A DNA stretch of 60,980 nt. Source: Ignavibacteria bacterium. GTDB lineage: Bacteria > Bacteroidota > Ignavibacteria > Ignavibacteriales > SURF-24. The translations under genes and the position numbers were made by a program. Location: contig JAAXKN010000029.1 in NCBI GenBank assembly GCA_025612375.1, positions 1 to 60,980 on the forward strand, given 5' to 3'. Positions 8,972 to 17,879 of the stretch are shown here, piece by piece (position 1 is the first letter of the stretch; each line of letters opens with the position of its first letter). The notes under the pieces are model-generated. The model made no database searches. It was not told where the DNA came from and saw nothing but the letters and a program-made list of their open reading frames with translations.

Positions 8972-9134
8972 GAAGATTAAGACATCGACGCCATCGAAAT
9001 CGGGAGAATCCGTATCCCTTTCCATCCGTAAAATTGAGAATGGTTACGTTGTTCGTGAAGAAACTTATAAGAACGGCAGATTCAAAACTACGGAAACCTT
9101 CTCGAAAGAAATGCCTGCCGTTACCTCAAAGTAA
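8961..9134 (+). CDS. Small protein between chaperone and tape measure
   Basis: A 57-residue basic protein whose ATG lies inside the last codons of the chaperone extension (11-base overlap) and which ends 19 bases before the tape-measure start. The upstream AAAGAAAGCAGAAC gives a weak ribosome site, so translational coupling is likely. Residues 15-50 look like a small beta-hairpin (VSLSIRKIENGYVVREE, YKNGRFKTTETF). Unknown function. Confidence 0.65.
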   Translation: MAAKKIKTSTPSKSGESVSLSIRKIENGYVVREETYKNGRFKTTETFSKEMPAVTSK

Positions 9135-9153
9135 CTATTGAAAGGAGGTCAAC

Positions 9154-11817
9154 GTGGCTCGTTCGCAAAACCTCCAGTTAAAAATTGAAATCTCCGTTAT
9201 CGACAGCGCCTCGCAAGCTATTAGTGCTTTTAACTCGCAACTGAAAAGCCTGGAAAACACAGTAACCAAACTCAACGTTTCTGTTCCGCGCATGGCCGGT
9301 GGCGCTAAGAACGCCGCACGATCTTTCGATCAAGCTACACGTAACATTAGTAGCAATATTAGCAGACTAGAACAACGTGCGCGTTTTCTAAAAGGCGGTA
9401 TCTTTAATCTGCGCATTGCCAATATTGGTTTTGATGGCAAATATGCTGAGAATATTGCTAAACTAGAAACGCGTTATCGCAGTTTGGCAATCAATGTTCG
9501 CCGGTTAAATACCAGCATTGCGCAGGAATGTGCTGCTTTGCAATCTGCCGGGCAAGTCACTGATACCCAACGCGCCAGATTAGATAAATTAACCCAGGAT
9601 TATAACGAAAACCTTGCCGCCGCTCGACGCCTTGCTAACGGCATCACCTATTTGCGCAATGAAATGCGTAAAACCAATGCAGAAATGGCGGAAGCACACA
9701 AAAATTTGTTTCGTGATCGCCGCAACTGGATGGATTTATCCATGTCGCTCATACCGATTGGGGCGATTATTACTGGCATTGGAGCAGCGATTACCGGAAT
9801 TAGTCTGAAAATGACTAAAACTGCCTTGGATTACGACACCGTAGTGCGTAGCACGGAAAATGGCTTCGCAAAACTACTCGGTAGCGCAAAAAAAGCAAAT
9901 AAATTAATGGATGATTTACAGGAATTTGCTATCCTGTCACCATTTGTCACGAAAGACCTGCTTCCGATTGCCCGTTTCTTAATGCAAATGGGCTTTAGCG
10001 CCGATAAGTTACTTCCGGCAATGATGGCGATTGGTAATGCCGCCGGTAGTTTAGGCGGTTCCACAGCTACCTTTATGAATATCGCCATGGCGCTAGGGAA
10101 AATGAACATTGAAACGCATGTTTTTGCCATGCGTCTCAATCAACTACATAAAAACGGCATCCCGGCTGCGGATATTCTTGCCAAGAAACTACATGTTACC
10201 CGTGGTGAGTTGCAAGAGCTAGTGCGGGCTGGTAAAGTTCCCTCAAAGTGGGCAGTTGAAGCATTACTAGACGCCTTCTTAAACGACAGACGATTTAAGA
10301 GAGCGATGGATAACGCAATGCAGACTGTTCCTGGACAGTTCTCGATCATCGCGGAATCGATTGTTCTTTTGCTTTATCAAGGCTTGTTGCCACTGATCCA
10401 AACCTTGCTATTCTTTTTGCGCGTAGTCGCAAAGGTGTCAGTGTGGCTATTTAAAATAAATAGATGGTTGAATAATCATGCCAAGTGGTTGAAGTTCATC
10501 CTCTCAGTGTTATTTTCCCTTGCAACGGTCGCCGCCATTGTGTTTGGTGGTATGCTTCTAGCAGTCGGGGCATTGACAGTAGGGATTGGCACTCTCGCCA
10601 TGGCGATTGCCGGTCTTGCTGGTTCAATGATTATATTGAAAAGCATCCAGACACCAGCCGATTTACTGGCTATTGCTGTACAGGCAAAAAATTTAGTGAC
10701 GCAAATTTGGGCCTTGATTGCCGCAAACACGATCTCAAAACTATCTTTCAAAGGATTAGCTGTTAGCTTGTGGGGAGTCGCAAAAGCAGCGGCAGTAGCG
10801 ACACTGAATTTTATCCGATTAGCAATTGCTAAAGCTATCGCGGAATGGGAAATTACATTAACGGTCATTGGCGTTCTGCTACTGATCGCGGCTCTCTACG
10901 AACTCTCAAAGCACCTGCGTCAGATTAGCCAGGGTCTAATTGATTTCGGCAGGTCAATTTGGAACGCGCTTTCCGATCTTCCGGCGCGGCTGATTAGGTT
11001 GCTGACTAGCTTCTTCCCGGCAATTGGCAACTTCGCCAGAAGCATGTATCGCAGTGGGCGAGCCTTGTTTGACACTTTCATTCAAGGCATGCGCGATTCG
11101 AGATCGCCACTTACTCGCGCCATTGGAGAGATATTAGAGCGCCTCAATCAATTCCTGCCACACTCAAACGCAAAGCGCGGGCCATTAGCTCGTTTGTCGC
11201 AAAGTGGTCGTGCCTTTATTGACACTTTTGTGCGCGGAATGGTAGAACGGATGTCGCTTCTGGATCGCTTTGGAAATCGCATGGGAGCCACGGCAGTGCA
11301 TGCCTTGGCACCAGTTTTATATCGCGCTCCAGCAGTGCATCCTTATATGCCTGGAACAGCAGGGCCGGTTGTTTCTGCTGGCACAAACATCGTGCCCTTC
11401 CTTCCTGGCGATGGCATGGTGAACGCACGGCGTACTCCAATGCGCTTGCCTGACCTGACGCCAAAATTTCCGCGCACGAAAGCGCCATTCATTGTAGTGC
11501 CGAGCAGTTTAGGGAATGGATCCGCGTTGACTTCCGCGATAGCGAGAGCGCAGTTGCAACGCTTAAATGCAGATCAATTTAACGGCACCCTTCCTTTTGC
11601 TGGCGCTTCTGGTATTACACTCTATCCGAGAGCGAACCAGCCATCTGCCTCTTCTTACGTGCAATCATCTGGCATGGGCAGCATGGCTATGGGCAAAAAC
11701 ATCGTCACCAATGGCGAGATCAGCGCCGAACAAACCAATGATGGCGAGTGGGTCATTCGCATTAAATCGGCCACTGCAAATTCGGTAATGCGCAACCAGA
11801 TGCGTGCCGCTAGATAA
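9154..11817 (+). CDS. Tape measure protein
   Basis: An 887-residue protein with GTG start after a perfect AAAGGAGGT. An N-terminal coiled coil (to about 190) is followed by a first hydrophobic segment, then the tape-measure N-terminal-type domain at about 225-375 (DYDTVVRSTENGF, FAILSPFVTKDLLP, LGKMNIETHVFAMRLNQL), then several long hydrophobic stretches at about 410-590 likely to enter the host membrane. Its length scales with tail length, which by the usual 1.5 Å per residue implies roughly 130 nm (inference). A terminator-like hairpin follows. Confidence 0.95.
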   Translation: MARSQNLQLKIEISVIDSASQAISAFNSQLKSLENTVTKLNVSVPRMAGGAKNAARSFDQATRNISSNISRLEQRARFLKGGIFNLRIANIGFDGKYAENIAKLETRYRSLAINVRRLNTSIAQECAALQSAGQVTDTQRARLDKLTQDYNENLAAARRLANGITYLRNEMRKTNAEMAEAHKNLFRDRRNWMDLSMSLIPIGAIITGIGAAITGISLKMTKTALDYDTVVRSTENGFAKLLGSAKKANKLMDDLQEFAILSPFVTKDLLPIARFLMQMGFSADKLLPAMMAIGNAAGSLGGSTATFMNIAMALGKMNIETHVFAMRLNQLHKNGIPAADILAKKLHVTRGELQELVRAGKVPSKWAVEALLDAFLNDRRFKRAMDNAMQTVPGQFSIIAESIVLLLYQGLLPLIQTLLFFLRVVAKVSVWLFKINRWLNNHAKWLKFILSVLFSLATVAAIVFGGMLLAVGALTVGIGTLAMAIAGLAGSMIILKSIQTPADLLAIAVQAKNLVTQIWALIAANTISKLSFKGLAVSLWGVAKAAAVATLNFIRLAIAKAIAEWEITLTVIGVLLLIAALYELSKHLRQISQGLIDFGRSIWNALSDLPARLIRLLTSFFPAIGNFARSMYRSGRALFDTFIQGMRDSRSPLTRAIGEILERLNQFLPHSNAKRGPLARLSQSGRAFIDTFVRGMVERMSLLDRFGNRMGATAVHALAPVLYRAPAVHPYMPGTAGPVVSAGTNIVPFLPGDGMVNARRTPMRLPDLTPKFPRTKAPFIVVPSSLGNGSALTSAIARAQLQRLNADQFNGTLPFAGASGITLYPRANQPSASSYVQSSGMGSMAMGKNIVTNGEISAEQTNDGEWVIRIKSATANSVMRNQMRAAR

Positions 11818-11825
11818 GGAGAACA

Positions 11826-11851
11826 GGCCATCGTAAAAGATGGCCCGTTTT
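11826..11851 (+). terminator. Terminator-like hairpin after tape measure
   Basis: GGCCATC, a GTAAAA loop, GATGGCC and then CGTTTT, 9 bases after the tape-measure stop. The short stem plus T run suggests partial termination before the tail-tip genes. Confidence 0.55.
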
Positions 11852-11855
11852 ATAT

Positions 11856-12824
11856 ATGGCAATACTCAGCGAAACATGGACAGACTTAGGAGTAACGTGG
11901 CAGCGGACTTTTTCTGCTACGGTTGAATTTTATAGCAGTGTTTATAGCCCCGTATATCTCGGCAACCCAGATATAGGCACTGCTTATTTCAACAGGCTCA
12001 ACGTAGATCAAGAACCGTATGTGAATGAAGAATCTGAGTATTACAAAGGGAAAATATACCTAGCGCATGGCGACAACCTAGACTCGGGTTATTATGATGG
12101 CTCCATGCTGGTTCCAACATATACGCCAGTGGATCAAAATATTGTTAATCGAGTCACGCTCTACAAAAACCAAAATGGCGTCTATCAGGGGTATTATCGC
12201 ACTCGCACCATTTCTTACACTACTAAAATTTTAGAGCAAAGAAAAAGAGTGCAGGTTGTTCAAAATGGTGAACAGACAATCGAATATACCACCATTGGGT
12301 ATTGCAATCCTGGTCAGAATGAATTTGTAGCGACAATTTATGACGTTGGCTATATTGTTGTAAATTGGGATGCGCCCCTTTATCGTGGCGAGAATTACTA
12401 TCTAAAAATCACTGCTGATTATGATTTTTCTGCATGGACTCTATACCGGCACGACATGTCCGATTACGAATCGTTTTTTGGCGATTGGCCTGTGCGTATC
12501 GGCAGGCAAGGTTCACTAGAAATCTATGGGTATAATGGCGGTTGGATGTTTTACGCTCTCCCAGAGCAAATAACCACATTCCGCATTTTGCACAAAAGTA
12601 TCAAGTCTGCCAACGATAAATTTGGCACCCTCTTCACTTCCGGCATGAACGGCGGCATCACGCGGCGTGACGGTTCCTTATCCACGCCGCAGGTGATGAA
12701 TACCGGCGATTTTAACGAGGAGCACGGCCTAGCGATTTTGCCGAGCGGCATTGTAGTAGCAACCTTTAGTGACAGGAAAATGTATTCAATGGATGATGGT
12801 GATACGTGGCATACTATTGCATAG
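11856..12824 (+). CDS. Tail-tip protein, Asp-box type (possibly interrupted)
   Basis: A 322-residue beta-rich, Tyr-rich protein in the distal-tail position after the tape measure. The C-terminus carries an Asp-box, SMDDGDTW, as in BNR/sialidase-type propellers. The frame stops six residues after that motif, but the next frame (-1) continues with propeller-like sequence and a second Asp-box. A single extra A near 12821 would join them as HTIAIVSVKADDG. So this may be one gene broken by an indel, or two genes. No good ribosome site precedes the ATG; coupling through the hairpin region is unclear. Confidence 0.7.
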   Translation: MAILSETWTDLGVTWQRTFSATVEFYSSVYSPVYLGNPDIGTAYFNRLNVDQEPYVNEESEYYKGKIYLAHGDNLDSGYYDGSMLVPTYTPVDQNIVNRVTLYKNQNGVYQGYYRTRTISYTTKILEQRKRVQVVQNGEQTIEYTTIGYCNPGQNEFVATIYDVGYIVVNWDAPLYRGENYYLKITADYDFSAWTLYRHDMSDYESFFGDWPVRIGRQGSLEIYGYNGGWMFYALPEQITTFRILHKSIKSANDKFGTLFTSGMNGGITRRDGSLSTPQVMNTGDFNEEHGLAILPSGIVVATFSDRKMYSMDDGDTWHTIA

Positions 12825-13057
12825 TTTCAGTGAAGGCAGATGATGGCACTGTCTATGTTTTTGCTGTAGATGGCAATCTAGTAAAGATAAAGGATAATGT
12901 GCGCACCGAATTTTGGACGGCGTTTACTTTGCCATCGAACTATATGCAAATCACCGCGCAAATCTGGCCCTCCGGCATGTTGGAAGTAATCTATCAAGAC
13001 ACGGACGGTTCGCAAAAAAGTCGGTATTCTCTTGACGATGGAGTAACCTGGGCATGA
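12806..13057 (+). CDS. Asp-box fragment following tail-tip gene
   Basis: An 83-residue reading frame, GTG at 12806, overlapping the previous gene by 19 bases. It contains TVYVFAVDGNLVKIKD and ends in an Asp-box SLDDGVTW, so it looks like the next blade of the preceding protein's propeller. No ribosome site is apparent, favouring a frameshifted continuation over a free-standing gene. Its stop overlaps the next ATG (ATGA). Confidence 0.55.
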   Translation: MAYYCIVSVKADDGTVYVFAVDGNLVKIKDNVRTEFWTAFTLPSNYMQITAQIWPSGMLEVIYQDTDGSQKSRYSLDDGVTWA

Positions 13058-15585
13058 TAGTTAGCAACTATTTTCGCTGTTTGTGGCACACGCCTCCTGC
13101 CGCTGGAGTGCTGGATTCTCAAGCATACGTGCGCGATTGGGCGTTCAAGGGTGGCAATCAAAAAGACTACGACGAAATGCTAAAGACCTGGAGCTTCGAT
13201 AACGTCGAGTATTTCGAGCCGCTTAATGCTGCCCTCATCGCTTCAAAGCACGACAAAGTTTCTACCAAGTCAGTTGATTGGGAACAATGGCCCGGTGTCA
13301 CCTCTACCAAATGGCGCACTGTCACTATTATGGGGATGCCGATTGCGAACTATATTAAATACTACGACGCTTCTCCGCGCCATTGGGGGGCGTTGACATC
13401 GAAGGCAAACTACGACTTCGACGCTGGCGTAGTTTGCTACATTATGCGCAACCAGCCAACCAATCTGGACATTCAAGACACTGGTGGCGTTAAATCGCTG
13501 ATTACCGTCACGAAAGAAAATGGCCTGCTCTCTCCCTGGACTGGGATTTCCCTGCCGGACTTAACATACGAAGGCAACACCTATCGCTATATTATTATGT
13601 TCCCGACTCATAGCGAAAAAAGCCTTAAACCAAGTATCACCGCTCCTTATGGTAGCACTGAAATGGACATACGCCAGCCTGTGATCAGGCGCGTATGCGT
13701 AGCTGGAAAAGTCGGCGATAAAATACTTACTGGCAGTCAGACTGGAGACTGGGAAACCGTAGCTACTTATCAAGGCAACGCCCTTTCCGCGCAAATCAGT
13801 GCCGCAAAATTCAACGCTAATACCGTTGAAGATGTAGTAATCATCCGACAGCTAGAGAGCAAGCTGTTTATCACTTCCGGCACCATTGGGGATTGGTGGA
13901 GTTATACGGATAAAGTAATCGCCAATAACCAGCCAATCATCGGGCGCATTGGCCTCTTTGCCCAGGGTCAGCAAGCTGCTTTCCTTCCCTGTCAACAATC
14001 GGTAGTAGGTACTCAATCCACTGATGGCGAAGGCAACCAGACCACTTCTTACGAAGGTTCAGTTACCATCCGACCGGCAAAAATGGGCAACCTTCCTTCC
14101 TACTTCGATGAAGCATCCGGCACCTTTAAAAACGAAGTGCAGACCGAACACCTCTCCTTACACTGGCGGGCAGTGGCTGGCGCGAAACGTGACGGTGCTT
14201 CCTTAGAAGGCATCATCGAGGATAACGCTGACACCAAAGAAGAAGGCGAAGAAACAAAGCTCACTAAATTGGGCTTGAAATTGGTGGCGGCGAACCCGTT
14301 ACGCACTCCGATCCTCTATCGCATGTCTGAAGTCTACAAGCCAGAAGTAGTGCGGATCGCACATGAAGACCAACCGTTGAGTTTATTGAGTGTAGAAATT
14401 CAGCGCAACGAAAACGACGACGGAAATATGCGCGGCGCTTCCGCCCGTCTGGTGGTCGCGCCAGAGCAAAGCATGCCGTTTATGAAGGGTAACGAGGAAT
14501 TTCAAATTATCGCCGCCTACGTGGATGATACCGCTACCTACTACGAATACCCGGTGTTTACTGGCCGGTTAATCGACCCGGAAGACGAAATCGGCCCGGA
14601 GATCATTGAACAACCGCGCACCGTTACCTTGAGCGATGATTCTTACCGCCTTGATAAAAAATACGTGCGTGACAAGGTTGGCGACGTGAGCGGCTGGCTA
14701 TGGTGGAAGGTTTGGAAGCAGACCTTGAACGCCTGTGGAGTAAGTGACGACCGGATCAAGATCAATGGCGTTTTCATTAACATTGCCAAAAACACGGACG
14801 CCTTCCGCTTGGAAGGTGAGATCGACCAAAACACCGATGGCGATGAATCTCCCTCCACTTTAGAGCAAATGACTGACGCGGTAAAAAGTCAAATCGGCAT
14901 GAGCAAAGACGACATTGGCCTTGCGCCAAAGCCGACCACGCCAATGCTGAAGTGGATTGACTATCTGGTGAAAAAACGCGGCGATTGGATTTGGCGCATT
15001 GAGCCAGACGGTTGCTATAACGCCCTGCCGCGCCCAGCGGCAAGCGCGACTAACTCTATTTTCACCATTGAAAATAACCCGGTCAACCACATGAACTCAG
15101 TTAATCGCGTCAAGCATAAGCGTGATCTGAGCAAGTTCTATAACGAGATTGAAATTATCGGCGGTTTTTCCCTCGGCAAGCAAGAAGACGAAAACACGGA
15201 CGGCGCAGCCGATACCAGCACCGGCATTGACGACTTGCTTCCGGCGCAAAATAAGGGTGTCTGGAGCGACAAAGACAGCCAGCGCAATATCAACTACCGT
15301 TATTACGTTGGCGACATCTGGGAGCAAGTCGAAGAGGACTCCGGCGAGAAAGACCCGGAAGCGGCGGCAAAGGCAAAAGGGAAACGCATGGCCGCTGACT
15401 GCGAGGAAGTGACCTGGGAAACCGAGGGCAAGGCAGTTTTTCCCACGCAGTTTGTCACCTGCAACATGATGGGAATTGATGTGCCGTACGGCACGCTGTT
15501 GCGCGTTATTGGCGAAGACCGGCGCATGGAAGCCACTGAAGACGAAATTAAGCACATGGTAACTTATACTTGTGTGATTGCTTAG
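13054..15585 (+). CDS. Tail hub / minor tail protein
   Basis: An 843-residue protein, largest of the tail-tip genes. The N-terminal half is beta-rich with the sandwich-like runs seen in distal-tail proteins. Around residues 450-600 are segments typical of hub domains (RGASARLVVAPEQ, YPVFTGRLIDPED). The C-terminal 300 residues are mixed and charged. This order fits a baseplate hub that anchors fibres. No lysozyme or peptidase motif is visible. Confidence 0.7.
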   Translation: MIVSNYFRCLWHTPPAAGVLDSQAYVRDWAFKGGNQKDYDEMLKTWSFDNVEYFEPLNAALIASKHDKVSTKSVDWEQWPGVTSTKWRTVTIMGMPIANYIKYYDASPRHWGALTSKANYDFDAGVVCYIMRNQPTNLDIQDTGGVKSLITVTKENGLLSPWTGISLPDLTYEGNTYRYIIMFPTHSEKSLKPSITAPYGSTEMDIRQPVIRRVCVAGKVGDKILTGSQTGDWETVATYQGNALSAQISAAKFNANTVEDVVIIRQLESKLFITSGTIGDWWSYTDKVIANNQPIIGRIGLFAQGQQAAFLPCQQSVVGTQSTDGEGNQTTSYEGSVTIRPAKMGNLPSYFDEASGTFKNEVQTEHLSLHWRAVAGAKRDGASLEGIIEDNADTKEEGEETKLTKLGLKLVAANPLRTPILYRMSEVYKPEVVRIAHEDQPLSLLSVEIQRNENDDGNMRGASARLVVAPEQSMPFMKGNEEFQIIAAYVDDTATYYEYPVFTGRLIDPEDEIGPEIIEQPRTVTLSDDSYRLDKKYVRDKVGDVSGWLWWKVWKQTLNACGVSDDRIKINGVFINIAKNTDAFRLEGEIDQNTDGDESPSTLEQMTDAVKSQIGMSKDDIGLAPKPTTPMLKWIDYLVKKRGDWIWRIEPDGCYNALPRPAASATNSIFTIENNPVNHMNSVNRVKHKRDLSKFYNEIEIIGGFSLGKQEDENTDGAADTSTGIDDLLPAQNKGVWSDKDSQRNINYRYYVGDIWEQVEEDSGEKDPEAAAKAKGKRMAADCEEVTWETEGKAVFPTQFVTCNMMGIDVPYGTLLRVIGEDRRMEATEDEIKHMVTYTCVIA

Positions 15586-15593
15586 GTGAAATT

Positions 15594-15791
15594 ATGTATG
15601 ACTCTACTACTCGTGAAATAGTTAAAACGATTGAATATATCGCCGGAAAAGAAGCACCAGCAAAGATCGGTTCCGTATCTTTTTCTTATCCCAAACACGA
15701 AAATCCGAACACCGCTGGCCTCTTCTTCCTGGATATTTCTGAACTGGATGATGCGGATAATCCTTCCAGTAACGCGGATATATTGGGGTAA
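15594..15791 (+). CDS. Small tail protein, unknown
   Basis: A 65-residue protein starting at ATG 15594 with AGGTGAAATT just upstream; an earlier in-frame ATG overlaps the preceding gene and has no ribosome site. It ends three bases before the next start. Unknown family. Confidence 0.65.
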   Translation: MYDSTTREIVKTIEYIAGKEAPAKIGSVSFSYPKHENPNTAGLFFLDISELDDADNPSSNADILG

Positions 15792-15794
15792 CCA

Positions 15795-16784
15795 ATGGCA
15801 AAAGACATCTACTTTTCTCAAGTTTTCGCGCCAGGAAATAAGCTCACCGCGCAGGCGGTCAACACCATGCAGGGGGAGGCGCAGGCTGAGTTTGAGCGCC
15901 GCGTTGACGAACTCTTCAGCGATGGTGTTTTGACTGCCGATGGTTTTGCGCCAAGCATCGTCGGCACCTCGCTGGATTTTAGCGCCGGTGTGCTTTACTT
16001 CCTTGGCAAGCGGTATCACGGCCCAATCACTTATCCGTTTCCTGCGGTCAATGCTGGTTTGTACTACGTGTATATTGACGATAGCACTGGGGCGTTAGCC
16101 GTCTCGCTCACCGCGCCTGTCAGCACGACCGGGTTCTTGCTTTGCACGGTTAGTTGGGATGGTTCTACCACACTCACAAACCTGGTCGATCAGCGCACCT
16201 ATATTTCACCTACAGGCGCGGGTGCTCCAGGCAGTGAAATCTATGGCAAAACTAAGGTTAGTAGTAATGACACTAACTACGGAAACCTTAAAGATAAAAT
16301 TGTTGCAGGAAACAACATTACTGTTGTCGAAGTTAATGATGGTGGGAACGAAACTCTGCAAATTAGTGGTGACACGGTTGATACTGACACCAAGCAAGTT
16401 AAGATTGATGTTGATGATACTGAAGGCTACCTTGGCGCGAAGCTAGTTGCTGGCTATGGTGTCACCATTGTCAATAGCGGCACTGCTCCAAAAACACTGA
16501 CAATCTCCGCGCCTAACTCCGGCGACATTGCTACGACCACCATTACTGATTATCAGGACATTGCTGTGAGCGAAGGTGAAAAACTCTACGTGGTTTGGGA
16601 TCATTCCGACCAAGCTACGTTCACTAAGGCGCTAGAGACGCAAGCGTGGCTGGAGATTAACGGCAGCAACGTGCCCGGTTTTCGCGTGACGCAGTTGGCG
16701 CAAATGCCAAATGGCGATAAAACAAACGGCAGTCAAGTATGCTTTTTAATTGAGCGTGTCGCGGTGAATGGTTACTACTATTAA
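15795..16784 (+). CDS. Tail fibre / collar-type protein
   Basis: A 329-residue Thr/Gly/Asn-rich beta protein. The N-terminus (FAPGNKLTAQAVNTMQGEAQAEFERRVDELF) resembles structural-protein attachment segments; the middle has repeated short strands (TKVSSNDTNYGNLKDKIVAGNN, NITVVEVNDGGNETLQISG). Such composition is typical of fibre shafts. First of several receptor-region genes. Confidence 0.65.
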   Translation: MAKDIYFSQVFAPGNKLTAQAVNTMQGEAQAEFERRVDELFSDGVLTADGFAPSIVGTSLDFSAGVLYFLGKRYHGPITYPFPAVNAGLYYVYIDDSTGALAVSLTAPVSTTGFLLCTVSWDGSTTLTNLVDQRTYISPTGAGAPGSEIYGKTKVSSNDTNYGNLKDKIVAGNNITVVEVNDGGNETLQISGDTVDTDTKQVKIDVDDTEGYLGAKLVAGYGVTIVNSGTAPKTLTISAPNSGDIATTTITDYQDIAVSEGEKLYVVWDHSDQATFTKALETQAWLEINGSNVPGFRVTQLAQMPNGDKTNGSQVCFLIERVAVNGYYY

Positions 16785-16793
16785 GAGGAGATT

Positions 16794-17879
16794 ATGAGCG
16801 TAATCAATGTTGGTAATTATCAAGATGTAAGCAACTCGTTGAATGGCAATTACAACGCTACCACCGGGCAGTTCCACGTCATTGTCAAAGACGATACGCA
16901 TAACGTTGGCTTGGAATCCATCCAAACAGACGACCTATTTATTCTCCCCTTAATCTCTTATTCTTCCAGTTCGGAGATTGCGCACCCGACCATCACCGCG
17001 CCTTCCGGCTGGACGCGCACTGGCTGGGTTGGGCCGCTCTATGAAGAGATTACCGGCTTGTATCTATATCGCTTTATCGAATATTACGTGCATCGCGTTA
17101 CTGGCGCTGATGATAAAGACTTTATCTTTTCCGTGAGCGATCCTGCCAAGTATGATTATTATGGCAGCTTTTGCGTTTCTTCTTTCCGTGGCGTGTCCGA
17201 TTATCACTTTGCGCCCGCCTCGCGCATTATGGCGGCTTACAATGCTACTTCGCCTTCACTCACCGCACAAGTTAATTCAGAACTGCTTGCCGCTTATTTC
17301 ACCGCATCGCCAACCAACGCCTCTTTAGGCTATAACATGAGCGTAGAGATTCCGAGCGGCTGGTCACAAGCGTCTATTCAATACACGGATACAGAATATT
17401 CACAGAAGGCTTATTTGCCAAGCGTAGTCGCTACGGATAATTGGGGCGATTTACGCGCCATCTATACTGCTCTGCGCATGTCTGGCGTAACTTCTAACGT
17501 AACAGTCAACTGGGGAGTCACCAATCCTGCCAGTTGGTCTGTCGCCATGTTTGGGTTACTGCCAAGCGGAACCGCAACGCATGAAGTCTCTATCGCCATC
17601 CAGCCGATGATCGGCAACTGCGGCTTAAATGGCACCTACCAATTCTCAGCCGCAGTTTACGAAAGCGTCGATCAAACAGTCAACTGGTCTGTAGTTGAGG
17701 AAAATGGTGGCAGCATCACTAGTGATGGCCTATATACTGCGCCCGCTACCGCAGGTGTGTATCACGTCAAGGCCGCATTGCCAAGTGATGCAAACAAATA
17801 CGCCACCGCCGCCATCACTGTGACCGACAACGAAGCCTCTACTTTTCGTTTGCAATTTAAGCGAATTGGGATTGTGTAA
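16794..17879 (+). CDS. Fibre protein with C-terminal Ig-like domain
   Basis: A 361-residue Ser/Tyr/Thr-rich protein. Residues about 265-350 match a bacterial Ig-like (BIG-type) pattern: QTVNWSVVEENGGSIT then SDGLYTAPATAGVYHVKA. Such domains in phage virions bind surface glycans weakly. The N-terminal 250 residues look like a beta-sandwich adhesive domain. Preceded by AAGAGGAG; overlaps the next start (TAATG). Confidence 0.7.
   Translation: MSVINVGNYQDVSNSLNGNYNATTGQFHVIVKDDTHNVGLESIQTDDLFILPLISYSSSSEIAHPTITAPSGWTRTGWVGPLYEEITGLYLYRFIEYYVHRVTGADDKDFIFSVSDPAKYDYYGSFCVSSFRGVSDYHFAPASRIMAAYNATSPSLTAQVNSELLAAYFTASPTNASLGYNMSVEIPSGWSQASIQYTDTEYSQKAYLPSVVATDNWGDLRAIYTALRMSGVTSNVTVNWGVTNPASWSVAMFGLLPSGTATHEVSIAIQPMIGNCGLNGTYQFSAAVYESVDQTVNWSVVEENGGSITSDGLYTAPATAGVYHVKAALPSDANKYATAAITVTDNEASTFRLQFKRIGIV

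Noticed and set aside
12780-12830. Programmed frameshift in the tail-tip gene
   Set aside because: No X XXY YYZ heptamer at the overlap; an indel or split gene is more likely.
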